This document shows positions 42,701-53,523 of a DNA stretch of 64,000 nucleotides, one piece after another. Source of the DNA: Rhizopus sp. PT2906 (lineage: Eukaryota > Mucoromycota > Mucoromycetes > Mucorales > Rhizopodaceae). The notes beneath the pieces are model-generated. The model was not told where the DNA came from. It did no database searches and was given only the letters and a program-made list of their open reading frames with translations. How positions within the stretch are numbered: the first letter of the stretch is position 1; each line of letters begins with the position of its first letter. The position numbers and the translations under genes were made by a program. Where the stretch lies: contig JAMYHX010000118.1 in the NCBI GenBank assembly GCA_025529335.1, forward strand, positions 1-64,000. The letters run 5' to 3'.

Positions 42701-43083
42701 TCTTAGAGATCACCTGCTATGTCTCGACATCACAATCAAAGAGTACCTACCCCACTTGGTTTCTCCATCATTCGCGAACATAACCAAAGGTAACTCAACC
42801 ATTGAAATGACACGAATGCTACATCATATATGAAAGCTACACGTACATTTATGCAAAAGGGATTTCAAGGAACTTATCAGTTGTATTTGGTTATGGCGTG
42901 TAGAAAATCATTCAACTACATGATGCGTTGATTTCATCATGTTTCATTTTCTAACGTCCAGTCCTTCCTTGCTTTCTTTCTTGTTCTTTTTGCTTTGGCA
43001 GAGTAACTAGTGCAATCGAGTAAAATGGAAAATAGTATCTTTTAAATAAATAAGCTAAATTTGTTGTGCATTTGTTCATGCAT

Positions 43084-43338
43084 TTATGAGAACGTCAAAA
43101 TTGATTTAACCTTGTTATTCCTGTCTACAGATTGAGACCAAGCTTTTTTGAGAGACAGGCTGTCATAATTTCTCACACAGTCATTAATGGCGCTCCGGAT
43201 ACTTTGAGCCCGATAAATGTTTGATAAAATTGCTTCGCAAACTACTCCAAGATGACTATTAGAGAATACACGAACGACTGCTGCTATCACACTTTTTTTA
43301 ATATGCTGCCAAATCCATTTTTTGTTCTGCTGCAACAA
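43084..43338 (-). other. Unrecognised minus-strand reading frame
   Basis: 84 codons, MLQQNKKWIWQHIKKSVIA... to KSILTFS, ending at 43084. The composition looks protein-like (alternating hydrophobic helices and basic residues), but I see no family, intron or upstream exon. It may be the 3' remnant of a larger decayed gene. Upstream on the minus strand the frame is closed. Confidence 0.25.
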
Positions 43339-43507
43339 TGGGCACTACTCTATGAAAAGTGTATTCCAAACTACTTTACTGAACAATTTTTGCATTTCAT
43401 AATATCGTAATTTAACTTGGTTCATATCAATAATTGAAAAAAAAAAAAAAGGTTGAACATTGCTTTTAGGAATATATAAATAATTTATCCCTCATTATTC
43501 GACAAAC

Positions 43508-43732
43508 ATGTCTGCAGCGCGAGTCAAGATAGACAAAGGGTTGCCATCCAAACTAACCCTATTTTTCTCATGGCTGATATATTTTTATTGTATATTTGCA
43601 AGAATTCTTTTGAACGAATATCTGTTACTTATCCCAGCTAGTGCATCACATATTTGAACGTTATATTCATGTCGTAGGCAGCCTATTAATATTGTATGGC
43701 TTCCAGTTTTCTTTTCCTTTTCTTTTGCAATA
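43508..43732 (+). pseudogene. Small two-helix membrane protein broken by a frameshift
   Basis: The frame starts ATG 43508 with MSAARVKIDKGLPSKLTLFF, SWLIYFYCIFARILLNEYLL and stops after 49 codons. The +1 frame then continues without a break as HHIFERYIHVVGSLLILYGF and QFSFPFLLQ to TAA at about 43732. Together these give a 70-75 residue protein with two membrane helices, a plausible intact ancestor. The frame switch is near 43632-43645 (CTTATCCCAGCTAG), and no GT-AG pair of usable length explains it. A TATAAATA lies at about 43475. No family recognised. Confidence 0.4.
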
Positions 43733-44281
43733 AATAATGTAATAATTATTTTGCTTACTAATCTCTACTCAAGATAGCATTAAAAGCATTATTAACTATT
43801 ATTTGATACGTTATCCGCGTGATTTTGTTATATCTGACGTGAATCGTGTTGGTCTTCATAATTAATAAGCCAAACACAATTTTTCATGGCACAAAAAGCA
43901 GCAATGAGCTCAGACCAACTCATAAACCTTGGCTTTACAAAAAGCAAAGTAGAACATAAGCACATTTGAATAAACCATGAACAGAATAAGTAACTACAAG
44001 ACTATAGGAAATACTAAAGCATCATTATCATTATGACAAAAAAAATCTTTTCGGCGTCATCCTTTTTTTTTATTCCTTTAAACATCGTTCTAAAGAATGA
44101 ACTTTATCGATTATTACATAATACCCCATCCTTTGGACTGATTTGGCCTGATTTCTTCTGACTCATACAGTGGCTTTTACCACGTTTGAATGTCAGTACC
44201 AACCATGATCTGGTTACTGCCGGAGACAGAAAAAATTTTTTTTAATATAAAAAGAAGAGAAAAAAAAATTACTAAATAAAA

Positions 44282-44336
44282 TTTTTTTCTTACAGAGTGG
44301 AACCATATAAACACTTTTTTTTTACAGAGTGGAACC
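44282..44336 (+). repeat. Tandem duplication of a splice-acceptor-like unit
   Basis: The segment T-run + CTTACAGAGTGGAACC (44283-44304) is repeated as T-run + TTACAGAGTGGAACC (44314-44335), about 24-55 bp before the threonine aldolase start. Each ends in TTACAG|AG, a good 3' splice site, so they could be alternative acceptors of a leader intron. Confidence 0.6.
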
Positions 44337-44359
44337 TCTTTTAGTAATTCGTGTATAGA

Positions 44360-45625
44360 ATGTCTCCTTTATCCAAGTTCATTGTTACCCCTTTGGCCTC
44401 TCGTCGCTTATTTTCAACCACAGTTGCTCCTCATGCTTACTATACTGCTTCCTTGGTTCATGATGTATCAAAAAAGGTCAACAAAAACTTAAAGCTCTAT
44501 GACTTCCGAAGTGATACTGTCACTGCCCCTACAGATGAAATGTTTGACCTCATGAAGCATGCTTCTCGTTCTGATGATGTCTTCCAGGTACGTGTTACTA
44601 TTATGCATCCTATTGAATAATACGTACTTACTTGACTATAGGAAGACAAATCTGTTAATGACCTCCAAGATTACGTGGCTGAATTAACTGGCCACGAAGC
44701 TGCTCTCTTTTGCGCTAGTGGTACCATGACAAACCAGTTGGCCCTTCGTACCCATTTGGTCACTCCTCCTCACTCAGTCGTCTGTGATTCTCGCGCTCAC
44801 GTCTTTCTCTGGGAAGCAGGTGGTATTGCTGTCCATTCTCGTGCCTCTGTTTCTCCTGTGATTGCTTCAAACGGTGTTCACGTAACAAGTGAAGAAATCG
44901 AAGCAAACCTCTTGGGTGAAGACATCTATTCTGCACCTACACGTGTTGTCTCTCTTGAAAATACTTTAAATGGTATGATTTTCCCTATTGAAGAGCTTGC
45001 CAAGATATCCAAAATGGCTCGTTCCAAGGGTCTCGCTATGCATCTTGATGGTGCTCGTCTCTGGAACGCCTCTCAAGAGACTGGTATATCACTAAAGGAA
45101 TACGGTAAACTCTTTGATTCCATGTCGCTTTGCCTTTCTAAGGGTGTAGGTGCTCCCATTGGTTCCATCGTCGTTGGTAACGCCAAGTTCATCGACCGAG
45201 TCCGTCATTATCGTAAACTCTTTGGTGGTGGATGGAGACAAGCTGGTTTCATGGCCGTAGCTGCTAAACATGGAATTGAACACATCGTACCCACCATGAA
45301 GGAAACCCATCAATTGGCCAAGTACTTGGCGGACCAACTCGTTGCTATGGGAATTGATCTCCAGGTCCCTGTGCATACCAACATGGTCTTCATTGACACT
45401 ACTCGCGCAAACATTGAAATTCAACGCGATTTAATTCCTGCCTTGGCTGAACGTAACATCAAGATGGGTGGAATGGGAAAGAAGGCTCGTCTGGTCTTGC
45501 ATCATCAAATTGATCGTCAAGGTGTTGACTCCTTTTTAGAAGTTATGCGTGATGTTGTTATGGCTGCTCATCGTAACCGCAAAGAAGAACAATCTACACG
45601 GCTTGCTTTAAATAACTCTGTCTAA
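44360..45625 (+). CDS. Low-specificity L-threonine aldolase, mitochondrial-type
   Basis: Two exons (44360-44587, 44642-45625) encode 403 residues. An N-terminal basic region (MSPLSKFIVTPLASRRLFST) looks like a mitochondrial targeting peptide. The catalytic domain has KLYDFRSDTVTAPTDEM, EAALFCASGTMTNQLALR, LENTLNGMIFPIEEL, MHLDGARLWNAS (the PLP-ring Asp) and MSLCLSKGVGAPIGS, where the Lys binds PLP. It cleaves threonine or allo-threonine to glycine and acetaldehyde (yeast Gly1). Codon use is distinctly C/T-ended (GCC, CTC, ATC, GTC) compared with its neighbours, a sign of high expression or different ancestry. Start chosen at the ATG that follows the tandem acceptor-like repeat. Confidence 0.92.
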
Positions 45626-46258
45626 GGATAACTTTTAAGCATATACCATCTCATTTTGTTCTTTTGCATCATCTCACTTTTTCATTTACATTTACATCAT
45701 CTATTACCACTATCACACTTATTGAATAAATAGAATTAATACATCTATAAATTCTGTATAAAATAAACGGATATAGCACGGCTATAACAGCATATATGAA
45801 CTCCCCTTTGATATTACATACATATTCCCTTCATAATTCTACACAAGTTTCTCAAAATAATCATCGTTTATATGTTTGATTGCATTCTATTAAAGATGTC
45901 AATGATGTAAGTGTGGGTTATTTTAATAGAATCATATGATATTGTTAGATGGTATGAGATTAAAGGGGGAAGTGGTGCCATTTGATAAAAGATATGGCTA
46001 GGTGCGATATCATTTATCTTTGGTGATTATGAAGAAAAGCATAACCTTTGAAATTTAATTATAATTACTTTCTCGCATTCAATCAAGTGTAATGGATTCT
46101 TATTAAAGGACTGTCTAAACCTTCTACATGGTAAGTGTTATCACAGTTGGATCTATGATAATGATTTCAATCGGCGACAAGGCCCCAGTGTCTCTAACAA
46201 AAAGAACTACATTAATCATTTTTCCTTTTTCTTCTCTCCTTCTCCTATTAATATAGCC
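45626..46258. other. Intergenic, no gene seen
   Basis: About 630 bp between threonine aldolase and the CobW-type GTPase gene. C/T-rich tract (46215-46250) before the next start. Nothing else recognisable. Confidence 0.4.
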
Positions 46259-47493
46259 ATGTCTACCACAGTAAAACCGATTCCAATCACAGTATTCACA
46301 GGATTCTTAGGAAGCGGTATAATCATCATTAACTTTTATTATCCTTTGAAAAGACTAAAATATGTCATACTTTTTACAGGCAAAACGACACAGATATTGA
46401 ATTTGTTGCGCAAGGTGCCAAAGGACTATAAGATTTGCTTATTAAAGAATGAATTCGGAGACATTGAAGGTGTGAAATGATCGTACAATACACATTAGAT
46501 ATTAAACGTATTTATAGTTGACAGTCAGTTGGCTAAAGAGTCAAACATTGGTGTACAAGAAATGGTGAACGGTTGCTTATGCTGTGTACTCGTAGGTCAG
46601 ATGAAATTGGCTTTACAAGAACTCAAAGGTAAATGTTATATCTTTCAGGCATGCATATCAAGCTCACATCTTATAAATACACAGAAAAATATAACCCTGA
46701 CAGAATCATTGTTGAGACAAGTGGTTCCGCATTTCCTGGTAAATCAAAAAGCACCCTTAATTTTCTCCCTTGGAAACTGATTTAAAAAAGGATAGCACCT
46801 ATCGCATGGCAAATTAGAGAAATGGAATCAGAAGGATTCACGCTTGACTCGATCATTACAGTAATCGACTGTGAAAATTTCAATGGTTATGAAGACACCA
46901 GTTATACAGCCAAGCTACAAGCTCAATATACCGATGTCATCTTACTAAACAAGTATGAACTTGTAGATGAGCGTAGACTGGACTCAGTGGTGGATGCTGT
47001 CAATGTCCTTAATACCGATACTCCCAAAGTAAAATGCGAGAAAGATGGTATTTCACCTGATCTTGTCTTTGGACTAGACACGCAGCTGTTCAAAATAGGG
47101 TACAGCCATGCTCACACATTGGAATCAATGGTATTTGATCCGCATCACCAGAAAAATGAAGTTGATTTGATACAGGTCACTCAAAATGTAACTGACAAAG
47201 GACTCGGCAAAGAAGAATTAGAGACCTTTTTGAAATCGATGCCCAAGGATGATATCTATCGCATCAAAGGATTTATTCGATTGAATGACGGTCAATTAGT
47301 CATTATTAACCATGCATTCGGACGATACACCATGACGCCTGTGGAGAATGAAGAAACACTAGAAAATACAAAGGACGTGCAAGTAAAGGTCACTGTCATG
47401 GGTCAAGATTTAAGAATGTACACAGAAAGAGTCAAGGGATTATTAAATGGTCAAGAAGGTGAAGTCAAACTGACTCAAGCCCATCGCCATTAG
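46259..47493 (+). CDS. CobW/P47K-type GTPase, zinc metallochaperone (ZNG1 family)
   Basis: About five exons. The N-terminus has the P-loop ITVFTGFLGSG|KTT, split by intron 1 between Gly-Ser-Gly and Lys-Thr. The metal motif NGCLCC follows, then ETSGSAFP (switch-like), TVIDCENF, ILLNKYELVDE (the NKxD nucleotide motif) and a C-terminal CobW_C domain (IYRIKGFIRLNDGQLVIINH). The family uses GTP to deliver zinc to client proteins; ZNG1 in yeast and mammals supplies methionine aminopeptidase 1. The Cys-x-Cys-Cys site is intact. It converges on glycogen synthase with 86 bp between stops. The alternative subgroup (nitrile hydratase activator) is less likely in a fungus. Confidence 0.9.
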
Positions 47494-47579
47494 ATACAGC
47501 TGAAGGGGGAGGGGGTTTATGCTAGAAATAAAGTGATGTACAAGAATTTATTACAGAAAGCAGCCAACGTTTTTGAATA

Positions 47580-49924
47580 TTAATGCTTTTTCTTGTCTTC
47601 AAGTGTGAGTTTGTTCAATGTTTTAATATCACCTTCTCTTAGTAGTTCTTCTTCACGAGAGGTACTTTGACCATCCTTTCTTAATGCAGGAAATTGTTTA
47701 CGAGGCAAAGGTATCAAGCTTTCATCTTCCTCTTCTTCATCCTGATTATCAAAGTATCCAATGGCGTTGCGCATACGTGGACTAGCAGGTGCTGACAGCG
47801 GCTTTGGGATCTTGACAGGTGTAGTTGTCATTTCCTCTTCCTCATCATCCACAAACGAGTCAGGATAAACTCTTCGCAAAGCTAATTGACGTGCCTTGAT
47901 ATACTCCAAGCCCATACGCTTCCAATCGAGCAGATCAGATAGACGTTCTGTACGATTACGCTGATTGATACGTTGACGACGCGTCTTTTGACAAAACCTA
48001 AACATTTGCTCAGAGAGTTGTTGTATAGACTCTTCCACAGATTTGAGGCGTCGATCCACAATGTAGATACCATAGTCTTCACAGTTTTCGATATTTTCAT
48101 CCATGAAACATCCGAATCCAGAGAGGTTTGTTGTAATAGAAGGGACACCCATGACGGTACATTCGGCAGGCGTGTATCCCCAAGGTTCATAGTAAGAAGG
48201 AAAGACACCCAAGTGGCAACCACGAACAAAGTCTTCATAATCAAGACTTAGCAAAGGGTTGTTGGCATTCAGAAATTCAGGATGGAAAATCACCTTGACG
48301 CGGTCATCAGACTTGTTATACAACTGCAGTCGTCTCAGCTGGTTGATGATTGGATCATTACCATCGTCTACCATGTTATGAGTGACAATAGGTGGTAAGC
48401 TTTGGTTTTTTAATGCAAACACTCGACGCTTCAAGAGAATCTTGTCCTCGTTTGAAAGAAAATGAGTGGGATCCACGTTTTCACCTCCTCTCAGGGCACT
48501 TTCATAGATTCGCTTGCCAATACGTTGCTGGATTTCGTTGACAGTTTCTCTCAGTTGCTTTGTTACTGCCTGACCTTTCAATGCCTCAACATTGAAAGAT
48601 CGAGTGGCAGCAGGCATGACAATGAAGGCAACGACGGTTGTCTTTGAATTAGCTGCCCTCAAGCGGTCATTTAATCCTATACAATAAAATAAACACAGTG
48701 ATACATGCAGATCTATCTCATTACTTACGACCAAGAGCCTCTACAAACATATCTACACCCTTATTACGATATTCATATCGGCCAGCTGTGAAAAAGTAAA
48801 CCGTATGGTCCAAATCAAAATCATAGTGTCCATAAAAGTGACCACGAACGAAATCATTGATCTTTTCCTTATTAAGAGCATGTTTATTCTGAAACTCATG
48901 TACAGCTTGGAACTTGACTACGTTCAGACCGTTGGGCAATACACCATCTAAGAATAATTGTCAAAAAAAGGGCTTATTTGTCTATTTTTTTTTTTTTTTT
49001 GGCTTACCTGGCTTTCGTTTCAAAAGATGTTCACTTTCATAGGCAGTAATATGTGAGACTGTGGTGAAGACATCAGAACAATGAGCAGCACCTCTCTCGA
49101 TACAGTAGCGGTGATAGATGCCACGCTTTCCGGCTTCTTGATCAACATCAAAGTTGCGAAGATTATTATAGAAATCCACAGAACCAGCGCACAAGTAACG
49201 ACCGAGCAAGGTAGCGTGTGTAGTAAATACAGTTGTTACGTCTATTTTACGTTTCTTGATCAGTGGTATTGCTACACCAGCTAACCATTCATGGAAATGA
49301 GCAATGATAGCAGGGTTTAGTGATTTTGGGGAAGAAGGCTGTTGGTTGTACTACGCCAAAAACAGTTAGAGAAAACATACCATATTTTTCCATATTCACA
49401 TTCTTACTCGCTTTGTGATCTCTTCCAAAAACCAAGCGACAACATAACCAAACAATATCGCTTCGTTGGTTTCTTGATCATTTGGAGGAGAAGGGATTCC
49501 TGCAACACGCCAAATATCGCCTTTCCATTCATCCAGTTTATGATTGACACTTCCAGTATCAAACAGTAAAACATAAGGCGCTCCTTCAACTAACCATCGA
49601 CCAAACAAGTACTTTACTCCTTGAGAAGATAATGCGTCCAAAGCTTCTTTGATTATCTGTGTAGGAGGTTCAAGAGCTTCTACCTCCATAGGTGCCGTCT
49701 TGTAGGAAAGTGGTCCGATCAAACAGTATCTTTCACCAAATTCACGTACAGTTACTGGTACCTTTGTCTTTATCACAGTGTAGATACCACCGACTACAAG
49801 ATACATGACGTGTTTATACTCTTTCTAGTCCCTCTCTCTCTTGATATTTGTACATACCTTTATTTGCCACTTCCCAAGCAATTTCAAACAAGAGTGGATT
49901 ATACACGTCTTTGGTAGGTGCCAT
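47580..49924 (-). CDS. Glycogen synthase (GT3)
   Basis: About five exons, some 680 residues. It begins MAPTKDVYNPLLFEIAWEVA, then NK|VGGIYTVIKTKVPVTVREF (the KVGGIxTV substrate loop). Next are FGRWLVEGAPYVLLFDTGS, HFHEWLAGVAIPLIKKRKID, TTHATLLGRYLCAG, YHRYCIERGAAHCSDVFTTV, LPNGLNVVKF, FFTAGRYEYRNKGVDMF, PSYYEPWGYTPAECTVMG and a C-terminus with Arg clusters (FCQKTRRQRINQRNRTERL) that bind glucose-6-phosphate in eukaryotic GT3. It polymerises UDP-glucose into glycogen. The extended acidic/Ser tail (ASPRMRNAIGYFDN, SSTSREEELL) holds probable phosphorylation sites. It converges with the ZNG1-like gene. Confidence 0.93.
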
Positions 49925-51420
49925 TATATAATATATATATATATTAAGCTTAGAGAAGAAGAAACAAAAGAAAGAAAAGGGAAAATGAAATAAATTTATG
50001 CTTAAAACGTCATGGCGGAATTAATGACTTGTGTTTATGCTCATGTCCTCGTAATATCTGTTTTGCTCAAGATACCGCTTTAAAAGATCGCCTTTTATAG
50101 TAATCCATCTCGAATACAATAAGTTTCTGATTGGCCAGGAAGAATCCAAAGATCTGAAAAGATGCATGATATGGGATCGTTTAAGCATAAAAGTAAGCAC
50201 GTACAGTGTTTGATTCAAAGCAATAAGCTACTCTTGATATATACGTAAATATCCATAGTATTTATACATAAAGATCAATCAAAACAACCAAGCCTCATAC
50301 TTCAAACACGCAATTTCCCAGAGTATCACATAAACGATAGATTTGTGATAACTGTGAGTTGAGTAATTTGACTCTATGTATTATGATTGCATCTATCTTT
50401 ACTTAACGAAGGCACAGGCAAAACTCTCTTATTTGAAAATGACTTTGGATACTAATTATACATTTAATAGACTCTAGTCATCATCCGTCATGGACATGGG
50501 TTCATTTTTGTTGGAGCACTAGATTGAATCACTATGCGTTGTTTAGTTCATTAGATCCTAATGATTTGGTGATCTTTTTTATACCTGTGCCTTGTTTAGT
50601 ATTCTGACCTCAATTTTCCTTTTGCTGCAAATCCTGTAAACTTGAAATCATTTATCTTTGTGTCCAAACCATAAAGGACATTAAAGCTTGTCTAGTTGGC
50701 TTCATCTAATGACAATAGAGAAAAAAAAAAGACTGACAATAATTTCGAGAAGCATAGAATAAAAGTTTGAGCTCACTTCTTGCGCAGATTTGTTTTTTTT
50801 TTTTTTTTTAAAAAAAAAAAGAAAAGCTCGTTAATAACCTGTGTGTTCAAAATATGAATGTAGGTTTTGTGTTTTTCAACCTCTTTTTCAAGAAGCTCAA
50901 TTGTGCTCAGATCAGAGAGATCAAGTACCTGTATGAATTATCTCTGCTTGTGACATGTAGCACCATCTTTTTGAAAGATAAAATCTTTCTTCTCGTTCTT
51001 TATTATCTTTCAAAGAAACCATGTAAATAAACAGTCCTCATATAATTCTAAATGATCACACACAGATTAAGCATGCTCTTGTCAAAAAGACAACTTTATA
51101 TCCCTTCATTAGACTTTATTATAGGTACATGTCATTCATTTCTTCACGTTTTATTTACCTTGAATCCTGTAAGCCTCGGTTCTTATCTGACCAGATCACT
51201 GATAGTCATTGTCCTTTTCTTTTTTTAAACCCTTTGTCTGTGATTCAGCTTTGGATTGCAAACTAAAGGCACGTATCGGTTGACCACAATTCACATTAAC
51301 GCATACCAAATGACTATTGCTCTTTGGATCAAGAGGTATTTCGGAATGAAGAAAGGCTTATAACTCCGACTGTGATAATTCAGCTTGTACACACACACAC
51401 ACCTGGGCCTGTCAAATTTT
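49925..51420. other. 1.5-kb intergenic region, no gene seen
   Basis: Between the glycogen synthase start and the GatA start. A 65-codon minus-strand frame at 50021-50218 (ending SINTSH) lacks family or splice support. The stretch at 50788-50820 is T-run followed by A-run, an AT hairpin-like feature. Otherwise low-complexity, AT-rich. Confidence 0.4.
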
Positions 51421-53354
51421 ATGTTTATGATTCCTAGGTTGAAATCAAGGCTAATTGCTACTACAACACATTCATTACAAACTGTAAAGACATATTATTA
51501 GTATTACGATTATTTGCTCATCTATTTAAACACTCAAAGTGCCGACATTCTTCTAGTCTGGCGATTCAACAATGTTTGCATACGATTGACAACTATAATT
51601 CAGAGATCAACGCCTTTATCTCAATAAATGATAGAAAGTTACTAGAGGAAAAGGCAAAGGAATCAGATCATAGACGCGAACAAGGTTTGAATTTTATTAT
51701 TATTATTATTATTATTCTGCTTGCTAACTCTTTATAGGACAACCTATTGGACCTCTGGATGGTGTACCTATTGCAATAAAGGACAATTTATGTACAAGTG
51801 CTCTTCCAACCACCTGTGCTTCCAATATGTTAAAGGGTACTTTTTATGCAATGTGCTTGCAGTTATCTAACTATAAAATAGATTTTATATCCCCTTATGA
51901 CGCAACAGTAGTTCAGTTACTTGATAAAGCAGGTGCATTAATTGTAGGAAAGACTAATATGGATGAATTCGGGATGGGGTAAATAAAGAAAAGAATGAAA
52001 AATATACAGAAACAAGTAGTAATACAAGGGGAAAAAAAAAGTTCAGCAAATAGACACAGTGTATTTGGACCAGTTATTAATCCACACAGCTTAAACCAAG
52101 AGAATAAGCGATTAGCAGGTGGAAGTTCTGGAGGAAGTGCAGCAAGTGTAGCAATGAATATGTGTAGAGTGTAGGTTCATCCTTTTTTTTTAAAAGAAAA
52201 AAAAAATTGACGATTATTGAGGGAGATAGTGCCTTAGGTTCAGACACGGGTGGATCAGTGAGAATGCCAGCTTCATATTGTGGTATTGTTGGTTTTAAAC
52301 CATCCTATGGTCGATGTTCGCGTTATGGGCTAGTAGCCTATGCTAATTCATTGGATACGATTGGAATATTATCAAGGACAGTCGAAGATTGTGCCAATGT
52401 TTACAGTAAGTTTACGTCCTTGACAATATTGTACTCATCTTGCTTATTCTTAGATGCAATTTCAAAATATGATGAATTGGATCCTACATCGATGCCTTTG
52501 AAATTAAGAAATGAAATAGATGAAAAAGATAAAGAATTGGCATCAAGGTGGGAAAAGGATCTGAGTGGTCTTGTCGTGGGTATTCCACAAGAGTTTTATG
52601 TGGACTCATTATCCCCCAAAGTGATCAGTGCGTGGAGAGAAGGCATTGATCGATTTAAACAACTTGGAGCCAAGATTATAACAGTATCCATGCCACATAC
52701 ACCTTTAGCTTTACCTGCTTATTATATCATTGCATTAGCAGAAGCAAGCTCTAATTTAGCAAGATATGATGGTGTGAAGTATGGTAAATCGATTAGATTA
52801 AGGAAATTCTGGAACCTTTCTTTATAATAATGTATTCTAATAGGTCATCGGAGTGCGACAGAAGGACAAGATGAGGATCAATTATTATTTGCGAGTACAC
52901 GCACACAGGGATTTGGTGCTGAGGTTCAAAGGCGCATATTGCTTGGGACTCATGTCCTTACGGCTGGGTAACAAGTTAATTAAGATCCATTATTCATATA
53001 TTAATAGGTTAATGTAGGACTTATGAAACTTTATTTTTACCAGCACAAAAGGCAAGAAGACTCATCCAACAAGACTTTAATAATGTCTTTTGTCAGCCTA
53101 ATCCATTGATGACACATGAATGTGGTCAAGCTCATCTGATACTCATACCAAGTGCAACAGGTGATGCACCTACACTGAAAGAACAAGGAATGAATGAATA
53201 TATCAATGATGTGATGACTTTACCTGCTAATTTAGCTGGTGTACCTGCAATTACAGTGCCATTCATCAAGGATGGTCAACCAATAGGTCTACAGCTCATG
53301 AGCCAATATGGTTACGATCAATTCTTATTGTCAATGGCTCAAAAGATACAATAA
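51421..53354 (+). CDS. Mitochondrial glutamyl-tRNA(Gln) amidotransferase subunit A
   Basis: Nine or so exons. The first (51421-51483) gives MFMIPRLKSRLIATTTHSLQ, a basic mitochondrial presequence. Next are LDGVPIAIKDNLCTSALPTT, GALIVGKTNMDEFGMG|SANR, LAGGSSGGSAASVAMN (the amidase GGSSGGS catalytic Ser region), ALGSDTGGSVRMPASYCGIV, GFKPSYGRCSRYGLVAYANS and AGVPAITVPFIKDGQPIGLQ. These are the Lys-Ser-Ser-type amidase signature of GatA, which supplies ammonia for Gln-tRNA formation in organelles (yeast Her2). An (ATT)n microsatellite lies in intron 2. The exon ending AMNMCR uses an unusual GTGTAG donor; the joint before GDSALGSDTG adds two residues relative to bacterial GatA. Confidence 0.88.
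51694..51716. repeat. (ATT)n microsatellite in a GatA intron
   Basis: Seven to eight ATT units shortly after the donor of intron 2. Confidence 0.75.
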
Positions 53355-53483
53355 TTCATTTTTTTTTTTCTTAAAAGCGGGATTCTTATATAACTGTGTT
53401 CTTTTACCTTTTTTATTTCTTTTTCTTTTCCCTTTTTTTTTTGGTTGTTGTTGAAAATAAACTTAAAGTGGCGATAAGGAGAC

Positions 53484-53484
<1 letters not shown>

Positions 53485-53516
<32 letters not shown>

Positions 53517-53518
53517 AA
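53485..53518. repeat. (GAAA)n/(GA)n tract in the RhoGAP leader
   Basis: A purine-only tract ends just 5 bp before the RhoGAP start codon at 53524. Confidence 0.7.
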
Positions 53519-53523
53519 AGAGA

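Noticed and set aside
50021..50218. 65-codon minus-strand frame upstream of glycogen synthase
   Set aside because: Isolated, no splice sites or motif; most likely chance.
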